Shown in pieces: positions 24,001 to 31,689 of a stretch of 64,000 nt of DNA. The stretch is from Phymatolithon calcareum (Eukaryota > Rhodophyta > Florideophyceae > Hapalidiales): contig OZ345353.1 in NCBI GenBank assembly GCA_977006965.1, positions 1,550,001 to 1,614,000 on the forward strand. The letters run 5' to 3'. The position numbers and the translations under genes are program-made. The first letter of the stretch is position 1. Each line of letters starts with the position of its first letter. Below the pieces are notes generated by a model. That model saw nothing but the letters and a program-made list of their open reading frames with translations, searched no databases and was not told the origin of the DNA.

Positions 24001-24029
24001 GAGAATATTATTCTGTTTCCCAGGATCAT
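21018..24029 (-). CDS. LINE-A ORF2: endonuclease and reverse transcriptase
   Basis: 1003 codons from a true ATG. The N-terminal endonuclease/exonuclease/phosphatase domain spans about residues 8-220: FSTFNVGG, LTETF (catalytic Glu about 40), MGDLNARH (about 137-144), SNIDIF (about 185-190) and TEHIPV (His about 212). The reverse transcriptase spans about 478-740: LIPLYKKG, NYRPISLL, VLDLSAAYD (motif A, about 556-564), GVPQGSPLSP (about 612-621) and LFADDVQL (catalytic FADD, about 650-653). A C-terminal basic region follows, without a clear CCHC knuckle. The domain set is that of APE-type LINEs (nicking of target DNA, then target-primed reverse transcription). The start codon overlaps the ORF1 stop as ATGA. 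Confidence 0.95.
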   Translation of the reverse strand: MILGNRIIFSTFNVGGSAETPKMVDQIMAKHHVQVLGLTETFQKEDAVIKVNFDQICSTRPQRPRERPRGGVALITKAGTPTKVLGKMATKAFQVVVANVMDIAVSVAYISPLASRKEYDKCLEFIHRHCRGKAIIMGDLNARHRHWDRTGNWRGNKIVSWAAKFNWRIRTTTRPTFVYNHGKSNIDIFMTKSLEGEVPELLNGMWEGVTEHIPVAMRVLNYRIITQRRKKVISKTARRSRTRTTKAREEMSKWVPGMIEQLHTCTDKRELNNWYEIFLKKLKEPWTSSKPRPPRFKSFWNKELDNLAKKRIRHYKTYRRTGLESDKEALREVKMLLKKKVRKAKCDQFERYLHEVEKMGPSEAANTTSKIMKSKARRKGTNKALGAPVHPSKFSAYISSVCKAEEDWNMPLRTFALNRAMKRHIARAFNRAPKGKAVGPDGIAVEMLHANKEAGLEIMLALWETCGRLKCLPRAWRQATLIPLYKKGPAHVAANYRPISLLSQARKIIDSALDAYIRENYRFNKVQLGFRKDRSTYLAILRAKSSMKKGHPFMAVLDLSAAYDSVPRDILMKRLKEKLPQEIARMVAYLLKPSWVTSAGDETETWCIIDRGVPQGSPLSPCLYNIFMDTFAEAVSKTDRNVSESPVQLFADDVQLQAKTGRGMQKLLDIATSWASENGMKWKTKPGKSEVLKYKGLQKHTFYLAGRELYQAWRLSYLGVSMNNKGVTDDTAIARVRNAAGCIHKLRELGVNVRGFKPETCIRIFKSLIIPKWEYALHVTPMTNRLLSAIESAEGLFYKNVFGKYAEHRRDRMRVLCRLGPPKMRRRHQAERFALSLVRHKKRLEETEEYVGRDEDVKEAMKDIEYLKMYEDFRQALQKAQEGSVTKKTRREETIKVWEKEEEGRSMKIPIEGKLPGILYIGERTTRLRCLRLTFNRAPLWRKSVLGAYCGITAVVELVALQRTLASSKMSTEIEFECKRLTGALVGRELRIKNVLSSQMTIA

Positions 24030-25780
24030 GATTCCACACTTTCTTCAGCGTCCACGTGCGATGCTGGTATGGGGTTCGAATTATTAGTGGCTCTGAGCTT
24101 GGGGTCGTGCTCTTCTGTTTCGCAATCTTTGGGTGTCGATTCGCTCGTTGTACTCCCTTCAGGGGTCATGTCATCTTCCCTGGTTTTGGAGCGCGGGCTT
24201 AAGGTCTTTGGGGCTTGATTTTGCCCTTCAGTGTTGTTACCAGTTGCAATAATGTCGCTACCCGCCTCAAGTTCGGAGCTCTTCGATTTTTGCACTTCTG
24301 TGGGGTTTTCCGAAAATTCTGCGCTTTCATTGCATGCTGACATACTTCTCACTTCGCTTTCAAATTGCTTGTCGACGCCCGCTTGTGTCTCTGCACGCGC
24401 TTTTCTCTCGAATGCTTCTATTTCTTCTTCAGCCTTCTTCTGGTTTTCTCTGTACCAGTTTCTTGTTTGGAAATCAGCAGTGTATCCTGCGCATTTCTTC
24501 ATCCTCTTTCTTATAGCCCATAGATTCTTGAGTATACGATCATCCCCTGAAACCAGTTTCTTCTTCGACACCGAGTCCTTGAAGAGATTGTACTCTTTGT
24601 CTAGCCTTAGGCCCGCTGCCTTCATTGTCGCTATGACTCTGTCACAGTAGTACTTGCTGGACAGTATTTCTAGCCTGAATTTTCCGATGAACGATAGTCC
24701 CTGAACTGCCCTTGAAGGAAGCATTTGGGTCATCTCATTGTACAGTTCGACTTCGTCCATTCTTTCCAGTCCTGTGAAGTAGAGTGGAACTACCTCACTG
24801 GACCGGGTGTTCCGTATATTTCCCCTAATTGCTCTTGAGAACTTGATTACTCGCGAACTGATATGGCTCCTGAAGTGCGCCGGAGTCGGGCGTTCGAGCG
24901 CCGCGACTGCAGCATACGACATTGGCGCAGCCATCGGAGCCAGATCTGGCTCCTTTTGAGTAGCCAGTACAGTATTGGTACCAGTATTATTCTCTTCCTC
25001 TTGTGTCGTACGGGGTGGCGTGGCCACTGGAGGGGCTGCCCGTTCCTGGTCCACATTCACATTCCGACTTCCGAGCTGCTCCGATTCGTTATTTCGGCGC
25101 ACTGTTCTGACTTGTGCTTCCACTAGTGTATCTCGTTCGCACACTTCGCTCAGTGTTGTCATGATCTCGTCCATTTTCTTCGCTATGTTATCATTTTCCG
25201 TATGCGTACTGCCTTGAGGAGCTGATGGGCTCCGCTCCATCGACAGCTCTGCGATCTCAATTTCCAGAGCCATAACTCTGCCTTGGGTACTGGCATTGCA
25301 CGCCTTGCAGACAGTTGCGATTCCTTCGCTCCCTGCGCCTCCGTGGAGGATTAACTGGCCCTTTATGTCACATTTATTGCACCTGACTCTTTTTCTGACT
25401 TTCAGAAAACGCTCTTTGAGCTCAGATCCGTGTGTTTCACCTTCGGGTTGTGCTCTGGTTTCTGTGTCTGACTCGGATTCTTCCCCATCTTCTCTTGGGC
25501 CGTCACTGTCCTCCATCTCCACTGGGGCACGAGCTCGAGCTTCAATCTCGTTTGCTCGCTCCAGTGTCCTCTTTGCGATGTCTCGCAATTCCTCGAGTTC
25601 TTCGCTGATTTCTTCGTCTGAGTTATCGGTTTCGATTTCGTTGTCTGATTCTGCATTAGATGCCGGTGGGCTGCCCGCGCTCTTGGCGCGACTGCGTGTG
25701 GCCACTGGCGATTTGCGACCTACTCCCTTCGGCTTCTTGCTTGGCCCAGTTGATTTTCGCGCGGAATTGTTTTGTTTCAA
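24026..25780 (-). CDS. LINE-A ORF1 protein
   Basis: 584 codons open as given, but 25780 is a TTG. The frame is open upstream to a TAG near 25870 and has no ATG until the Met about residue 89 (VEMEDSD). Initiation may therefore be at a non-AUG codon, or the original ATG has been lost. The N-terminus is basic (RKSPVATRSRAKS), followed by an acidic coiled-coil stretch (about 45-85). A CxxC...CxxC zinc ribbon (Cys at about 134, 137, 158, 161) follows, then an RNA-binding-like region (about 300-460) and an acidic Ser/Thr-rich tail. The family role is a nucleic-acid chaperone packaging LINE RNA. It overlaps ORF2 by 4 bp, suggesting translational coupling or reinitiation. Confidence 0.85.
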   Translation of the reverse strand: MKQNNSARKSTGPSKKPKGVGRKSPVATRSRAKSAGSPPASNAESDNEIETDNSDEEISEELEELRDIAKRTLERANEIEARARAPVEMEDSDGPREDGEESESDTETRAQPEGETHGSELKERFLKVRKRVRCNKCDIKGQLILHGGAGSEGIATVCKACNASTQGRVMALEIEIAELSMERSPSAPQGSTHTENDNIAKKMDEIMTTLSEVCERDTLVEAQVRTVRRNNESEQLGSRNVNVDQERAAPPVATPPRTTQEEENNTGTNTVLATQKEPDLAPMAAPMSYAAVAALERPTPAHFRSHISSRVIKFSRAIRGNIRNTRSSEVVPLYFTGLERMDEVELYNEMTQMLPSRAVQGLSFIGKFRLEILSSKYYCDRVIATMKAAGLRLDKEYNLFKDSVSKKKLVSGDDRILKNLWAIRKRMKKCAGYTADFQTRNWYRENQKKAEEEIEAFERKARAETQAGVDKQFESEVRSMSACNESAEFSENPTEVQKSKSSELEAGSDIIATGNNTEGQNQAPKTLSPRSKTREDDMTPEGSTTSESTPKDCETEEHDPKLRATNNSNPIPASHVDAEESVES

Positions 25781-26794
25781 AGACCTTTTATTCTTTGATA
25801 CATTTCGGGACGCCGTCGGAGTTTCCTTTCGCGGCGAAAATTTTCTCCCCCGGGCAACGCGCCAGGGCTAACGATCGAGATCGGGGGGCTCGGGCGTCCC
25901 CATTGCTCGCCAAAATCACCGCCGTGGCTCGCCTCGCCGCCCTCGTTTCCAAAGAAGCTGGTTAGAAAATCGATGATTTTTAACGCTGCCGAAATCAGGT
26001 CCGATTGGGTCGTCCTCCATTAACAGTATGTTGCTCCCAATGCCTGCCTAGCACAGGCACAGAGGGATATTCGATACCTCGAAGAGCACGAACTGTTGAA
26101 CGTCCCAGCAAAGAGGGCCGTGGAAGGAAAGGTCACATACAAGGAGGAGAAATGCGAACCTATTGCGCATGGAGCGAGACGGAGAAGGCCAAAAAACGCA
26201 AAATCGCCGTGGATACGAACGAGACTCCAAACCCCGTAGTCCAAATTAAGTCGAGAAAACACAGTCTTTGGGTAGTCAAATGGTTTTTCGGCCGCTGCCC
26301 TCCGCGAAACCCGTCGGCATCGCTACGACGAACTAGCAGCGATGCTGCTGGAAACCCTCCAACGCAACCTAACGCAACCCATGACGAATGAGGGAACAGA
26401 AGAGGAAGTGAAACAAGCGATGGACAAACTAATGATGCTAGAAAGTGAGATTAAAGAGGAGATGATGGTGTGATGATGGAGACGATATGCTGTAGTCTTC
26501 CCTGGAAGGGTTACAGCGCAATGCGAAGTTGCTCTGGTGTCGGCTTGCGCCGGCGTTGAGGGCTTCTAAAAAAACCTACAATTTCCGCCCTTCCCCGTCA
26601 TATTGCGGCTATGTATCATACATACGTATTTGGCACTCCCGCACAATCCAATAGTCTCTCGAGAGGGGCAAGAATAAAAACTCTTCGAGGAGACAGAATG
26701 CGAGAGCATCGCAGCTTGTGGCCGAGCTCTGTATGTTTCGAGGCGAGAGCGAGCCATGTGTCCCGTCAAGAAGCAACGACAATCATGTACGATC

Positions 26795-27062
26795 CTTTGA
26801 GACCCCTCAGTACTAGATGCATACTTTGGTGTCACAGCCGTGATTGAGCTGGTCGCGCTCCAACGCATTCTATCTTCATCCAAGATTAGTCCTGAAATTG
26901 AATATGAATATAAGCTACTCACCAGAGCACTTGTTGGGAGAGAAATACGAATCAAGGATATACTGAATAGTCAAACTACGTTAGCTTAGAAAATCGTGCG
27001 AAAGAGGCCCTGCTAATCTTGAAGAGAGGCCTTGGGAGCTTTCAAAATAAATCAACATATCC
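26795..27062 (+). mobile_element. LINE-A 3' fragment
   Basis: The plus strand encodes the last 50-55 residues of ORF2 (FGVTAVIELVALQRILSSS, then LLTRALVGREIRIKDIL, ending TLA and a stop), matching GITAVVELVALQ and GALVGRELRIKNVL in the intact copy. It continues into the 3' tail GGGAGCTTTCAAAATAAATC. 5'-truncated; it lies just downstream of family C copy 2. Confidence 0.85.
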
Positions 27063-27227
27063 TCATGTGAGACCACGTTTTGTTTTAGAAGGTGGTACAT
27101 GTCGCAAATTCGAGGTCGGGAATAATCGCTGTCGAGAAGACAAAAACAACAGGTCTCAAGTGGCACCGACTCGCACACTGCCGCCTGTTTCTCATAATAA
27201 GACAGTAAATTCGGAGATAATCTAACT

Positions 27228-27465
27228 GGCTCGGGATGAGCGCCACTTCATACTCCAGCGCCGATGACCAGATTCGGAGTTGTATAAATGCGACAGCACC
27301 CGAGCACAGCATTGTGTCGGAAGGCTGTCGGAATAAGAATCAACAAGTCTTGGTCGGCTCAGTGCTCCTTCTGGGAGCACACGGAGAGAAGTGGCTGGTG
27401 TAGGCGTCTCGCCATGCCCTGTGCCCGTTTGGGAAACCATCGGTCATAACGGATCACTAAGACTA
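27228..27465 (-). repeat. Dispersed repeat E, copy 2 (inverted)
   Basis: Reverse complement of 14820-15065 at roughly three quarters identity by eye, including CCACTTCTCTCCGTG, ACTTGTTGAT and the TATA-like GCATTTATAC segment. Confidence 0.5.
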
Positions 27466-28273
27466 ACTGGTGTGTGGCGATATTCTTGAACAGCACGTGG
27501 ACCTTCGCGAGGTTCTACAACGCTGAGTGCGCGAATGGTAATAAACTCTCTTTGTTCTGAACTTTTCATTGCCGTTTTGCGACAGTACAGCAAACAGAAG
27601 GGGCGAAAACGACATAAACGTGATTTCTCAAACTTTCAACACAGTTGTACATTTGTCTCCAACGGTCTCAAGCGAGGGAGAAGAATGTCTCTCTACTACT
27701 CAGCCCTGTACTGTGCAGTACCATGGCTTTCATTTTCGTAACCTCCGACAGTCGAAAAGTCTTGTTTACACACTCAAGAAAGATTGCAGCTCAGTGGTAC
27801 CTTTTTACTATCGTTAACGCCGTAGATGAACCTTCGTTTCATGCTCAGAAACCTTTCCCCTTCTTCTGGACTGCTTCAATACAGTTGAATTTTCCTCGAA
27901 TCTGCATTTCCAAAAGAATTAATTATGAGCATTTCGGTCGTGCGTGTCCGATTTGCTCTCGACTCGTGGCGTCGGTGGAGTCGGTGAATGGCCAATCTCT
28001 CAATTGCTTACATAGTTTATGGGACACGTATAGTGCCGGGATTACGAACGAGCAAATCTCCTCTTCCTCTTACCACCATTTACAGCGGCCACCGGCGCAC
28101 TGTACGCTCGGAATTGAAAATCCAGTCAATTTCTAATTCTTTCCATTCCCACGCATCATTAAGAACGAGAAGGGCAGAAAGGAACTTGAGTTTGTCGCAC
28201 GCTTGGAGCAGTGCGTACAGTTCTTCTCACTTGAATTGGAGGTTGGACACTCATTTGTACCATTTGTACATCA
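27466..28273. other. No gene recognised (3' flank of the carotenoid oxygenase)
   Basis: Open frames overlap on the plus strand without motifs. No clear AATAAA signal was found immediately after the stop of the minus-strand gene. Confidence 0.4.
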
Positions 28274-30079
28274 CTACAATGATTCTGAAAGCCGTGTTCT
28301 TTCGCTTTCGCCTATGTACAGCCCATGAAAAGCATGCGGAACCGTTTGAGGTGTCTCTGCTCGACACACCTCCTTCAGTGTTCGAGCATCCAAAATGACA
28401 ATAAACGAGGTTTTTTTCGTAGCATCAACAACAACAGATACCAGCACTCCATCGTCCTCCAATTCTCCGATTGGGTTGGCGACAAATGTCGGCTCTCCGA
28501 CGCAGCATCTCTCAGACTTCCAACGTATTGCATGTCCAGTGTACATGTCCACCTTCACCAGACAATTCGCAAGAATGTCGTCATGAGTCTTGTCATGGGA
28601 AACGCCGTACGCATACCGGTACGGCTTCCCTTCCCATCCAGGTGCTACGCACGGAAGTTCCAATCGTATTGTTGACATCGGCCGAGATTCTGCACGTCCT
28701 TTGTAAACAGTCTCACTAGAAGCTGCTGCAAACACACCGCGCAGAGAGTAGCGAACAGGTTTCACCGGCGAGAACCACGACGCACTCTTGGTCCGTAGAT
28801 TTTCCAGGTAGAACTGTTCCAGAATGTTCCCCCTGTCGTACCGGCACACATCGATGTGCAACGCGTCCTCGCTTACGTCTTCAAACGCATTGACGTAGTG
28901 AAACGCACAAAACGCCTTACACTCGTACTGTGCGACGACCATCCTTTGCGTTCGGGAAATGACGTAAAACGCAGTGTTCTTGTCTTCGTCAAAATGCAAG
29001 TTGGGTGCGAGCGCGCTTTCTATGAACATGTTCTTCACATCCACGCGCCAGGGTGAGATGGCAATAATCACGTAGTTGGGAGTGAGTGAAATGCTGTGTA
29101 CATGACATGCGGGATTTCCTTGGATCTCGGCAAGAACTTCTGCTTCTCCTGTCGGCTTGATACGAAACACTCGATATCGTCCGAAATTGCGCCAGTCACC
29201 AGCACTGAAATTGAAAACCTCGCCTGTTACCTCGTCCGTCTTACTATGTGCGGCTGCTGCAACGCCAGATAAGTCGGGATTGATCTTGGAGAAATCGAAT
29301 CGGTGAGTCGGCAGCAGGGTGTCGGGGTCGAGAACCATGTTGTGGGAAAAATCTGAACGAGCAACGAGATCTCCTTGACCTGGGATCTTTTCAAGAGATA
29401 CGTTGAGATTCATGGGCACTTTTCCAGTTGCTGGGTCTCTTGTAAACGGACGGAACAGGGTTTTGATCTTGCCAAAGAATGACAGGTTCTTAGGACCAAT
29501 GGCTCCAAATGAGAGCTCCTTGTACACTGCCTTAGGTGTCGCCTCAATTGCGCGGATGGCTTCCGGGCAAATCGTACGATTTATAAATGTGATTGCATTG
29601 TTTCGAGCGTCCATGTTGAACTTGAAAACAACTCCGATCCCGTCAAACCAATGGTTCTTCTCGGCGCACAGCCCATCAGAGTGGTAGAGGTCAAAGATGC
29701 CCGGTCCAATGCGATACAAATTTCCTTGCAGGTAGGAGGGGAGCTGACCGTCGACTTGAAGGGACATTTCTGTTGGCATTTCTCGAACTGAGACAAAACC
29801 GGCGGCGAAATCTGTTGCATGTGCAGTCTCTTTCTTCGTTATCAATCGCTGCAGAGATGTTCGCTGTGTAAGGACATCAGACTTGGAAACTGTCCTTGAC
29901 AAAGTGTCGGAATGAACCGTAGTGAGCTGATGCAACGTTCTCTTTGAATTAAAGATCAGCACGGGATGTTTTGTGTGACTCCTCGGACTTGTTTTGTGCT
30001 CTTTTTGAGAATGAATGGTTCGAAGTGGAGTTGAGACTTGGAATGCCGGAGCATCAGTGCAGCGAAGAATGTGAGTCAT
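28274..30079 (-). CDS. Carotenoid oxygenase (BCO/RPE65-type cleavage dioxygenase)
   Basis: 601 codons from an ATG, uninterrupted and apparently intronless. The protein is an iron(II)-dependent oxygenase that cleaves a double bond of a carotenoid or apocarotenoid with O2 to give apocarotenoid aldehydes or ketones. Family signposts: LQGNLYRIGPGIFD (about 117-130), HWFDGIGVVFKF (about 143-154), GEVFNF (about 286-291). The four iron ligands are in AAAHSKTDE (His about 278), CHVHSISLTPNY (His about 328), CAFHYVNAFE (His about 394) and VPHAFHG (His about 585). EDDGVLVSVVVD (about 541-552) is the conserved blade near the end. The first 85 residues are Ser/Thr/Arg/His-rich and lack acidic residues, consistent with an organelle transit peptide (plastid or mitochondrion), inferred only. 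Spacing and FDG motifs favour the BCO1/BCO2/RPE65 branch over plant NCED. Substrate and cleavage site cannot be read from sequence. Confidence 0.95.
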   Translation of the reverse strand: MTHILRCTDAPAFQVSTPLRTIHSQKEHKTSPRSHTKHPVLIFNSKRTLHQLTTVHSDTLSRTVSKSDVLTQRTSLQRLITKKETAHATDFAAGFVSVREMPTEMSLQVDGQLPSYLQGNLYRIGPGIFDLYHSDGLCAEKNHWFDGIGVVFKFNMDARNNAITFINRTICPEAIRAIEATPKAVYKELSFGAIGPKNLSFFGKIKTLFRPFTRDPATGKVPMNLNVSLEKIPGQGDLVARSDFSHNMVLDPDTLLPTHRFDFSKINPDLSGVAAAAHSKTDEVTGEVFNFSAGDWRNFGRYRVFRIKPTGEAEVLAEIQGNPACHVHSISLTPNYVIIAISPWRVDVKNMFIESALAPNLHFDEDKNTAFYVISRTQRMVVAQYECKAFCAFHYVNAFEDVSEDALHIDVCRYDRGNILEQFYLENLRTKSASWFSPVKPVRYSLRGVFAAASSETVYKGRAESRPMSTIRLELPCVAPGWEGKPYRYAYGVSHDKTHDDILANCLVKVDMYTGHAIRWKSERCCVGEPTFVANPIGELEDDGVLVSVVVDATKKTSFIVILDARTLKEVCRAETPQTVPHAFHGLYIGESERTRLSESL

Positions 30080-31689
30080 GATACAACTGGAGTGGTAGTG
30101 CCGGGAGAAGGAGTGTAGTCATCGAGGCTAGTATGCGTTTATGTAGTGAAAGCATAGAGTGACTGTGGGAGCCGTGGTCACATACAGAGAGGATTTCTCA
30201 AATAGGAGGAACGGAGGAAAGAATATTCGCTGCAGGGCCACAAAAAATAAGTCGACCTTGGTCCACTACTGATCAGTAGTGTAGGAGAGTAGAGAGAGCA
30301 ATGCAAATTACGACATTTTTGAAGTTTTTTGTCTGTCCTATATTTAGGTCAAGAGGAGCGGGACGGCGGAGGGTGTTGTCTGGAACGCATTCAAGACCGG
30401 CCGTGAAGCATTTGTACTTCAAGATTCGGCGCAGAGGCAGAGGGTCAGAACGAAGGTCGTGCGTTCCGGTTGTGCCGCGGTCACGGTCGTGCGAGCCAGT
30501 GCTCGGCAGTCTTGCGAGGCGTGGCGGGCGTACGTACAGCGCGATCAGAATAAATCAAATTGCAAATGCTATGATGACGCACCTGGTGCCTGCTGTTGTA
30601 AGTGGTGGGGACGCGCACTCGTCGCCTCCCCACTGTACCGTTCACGATGAGATCCGAATACCAATTGCAACTCGCGGCAAATGGCGATAGGACCAACAAC
30701 GAGTTGAAATCCATCCAAATTTTCCAGCGTTTCTCGCGCACTTGCATATGTTTGAAAGTCGCGCTGACGAGCGCTGTTGCGGAGACAGCGGGTTTCCGAC
30801 CAAATTCGAGAGACGATCTACCACCAATCTTTTTCAAGTTCCTATTTTCGTCGTAAAATTGATTTCAATGCCGCAGAATTGGCTTTAATCCTACTAGTAA
30901 GCGTGCCCTGAATTTTGGAGGATAGGGAGATAAGGAAATCATTTGCCTCGCAAACCACGCTCGCAGCTTCATCTTCTGCCTACCATGCAGAGCAACTTCC
31001 AGGAAAGAGATTGTCGATCTTTCCTAGACGACACAGAAATAAGAGCTCAGATATATAATTCTGAGAATGCAAATAATTGAGAGAAAGCATACAATTGGAA
31101 TGTGTTGCATTCGACTAGACAACATCCAAAAGCATAGAGATCATCATGGACCCAATTATGGACAGGATCAACCCTGAAAAGTGCCAAGTAATCCCTAGAG
31201 ATCCTTTGGTGTGTCCAATGATTCATTCCAGAAGTAGGGGACACTGGTAAATAATACGTTATTTATTTTCAAACGTAGGGAGGACATGAGACTCTCCTTA
31301 CTTCTCCTATTTTCGACGTTCGCGATAGCGATGGTATCTCTGCCAATCTCTTGCGCAGAGCTGTTATTGTCCTAGTATTGGTGCAACGGAAGAAGCGCTA
31401 ACTTTTTGTATATATTTAACATTCTTATAGCACTTGTATAAAAGTCCAGTCATATTTCTTCTATTCCACAGCCGCATACACCTCACAACGTACTCTCTCT
31501 ATTTCAAAACTTGCACACCGGGTACTTCACACTCGTTGCACTCCATGCGCGTTATATATTACAGCCGCTGCTCAATCTTATGCCCAAACTTGACACACTT
31601 TACTGCACAGCTATTTTTTCCGTGGCTTCAATGCAATACACAACTTAGTTCTGAAACATACGTATTGTGATCATTATATGACACAAAGG
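30080..31689. promoter_or_regulatory. Upstream region of the oxygenase gene, no second gene confirmed
   Basis: The oxygenase promoter must lie in the first few hundred bases. A plus-strand GC-richer block (30340-30640) has a Cys-rich frame (CEAWRAYVQRD, CKCYDDAPGACCC) ending at a strong donor-like GTAAGT (30600-30605). This could be the first exon of a divergent gene, but no downstream exon was identified. The remainder is featureless. Confidence 0.25.

Larger units (their letters stand above)
20941..26018 (-). mobile_element. LINE-A, full-length two-ORF non-LTR retrotransposon
   Basis: 5078 bp bounded by an exact 11-bp target-site duplication ATTAACAGTAT (20930-20940 and 26019-26029). It has a GC-rich 5' UTR (26018 to about 25860), ORF1, ORF2 with apurinic-type endonuclease and reverse transcriptase, and a 3' tail ending CAAAAATAAAATCAACAAAT. 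Neither ORF has internal stops. Two 3' fragments of the same family are at 16151-18290 and 26795-27062. The exact duplication and intact ORF2 point to a recent insertion. Confidence 0.95.
20444..26046 (-). mobile_element. hAT element interrupted by full-length LINE-A
   Basis: Termini CAGGCATTGGGAGCAACAT (20444) and its exact reverse complement ending CAATGCCTG (26046) are flanked by identical 8-bp duplications CCTAGCAC (20436-20443 and 26047-26054). Without LINE-A the element is about 514 bp. The minus strand near 20672-20600 retains a transposase start (MAPKPKPQSVVKALKKK), resembling the PKPKPKQ start of the other hAT copies. ATTGCAAT-like words recur near 20880-20930. Confidence 0.9.
20336..26600 (+). 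mobile_element. Family C copy 2, split by nested hAT and LINE-A
   Basis: The left block ends at 20443 and the right block resumes at 26055. Joining them at the shared 8 bp CCTAGCAC gives a continuous frame: ERELLCSALPP runs into AQRDIRYLEEHELLNV, which aligns residue for residue with YAERDIMYLTQHDLV of copy 1. The right block continues with IKSRKHSLWVVKWFFGRC, then after a frameshift ELAAMLLETLQRNLTQP and a coiled-coil tail ending EIKEEMMV and TGA (about 26473). The 3' tail GGCGTTGAGGGCTTCTAAAA at 26548-26567 matches copies 1 and 3. Confidence 0.6.

Noticed and set aside
25296-25871. 191-codon plus-strand ORF opposite LINE-A ORF1
   Set aside because: Ser/Leu-rich mirror of the acidic and basic ORF1 coding strand; a shadow.
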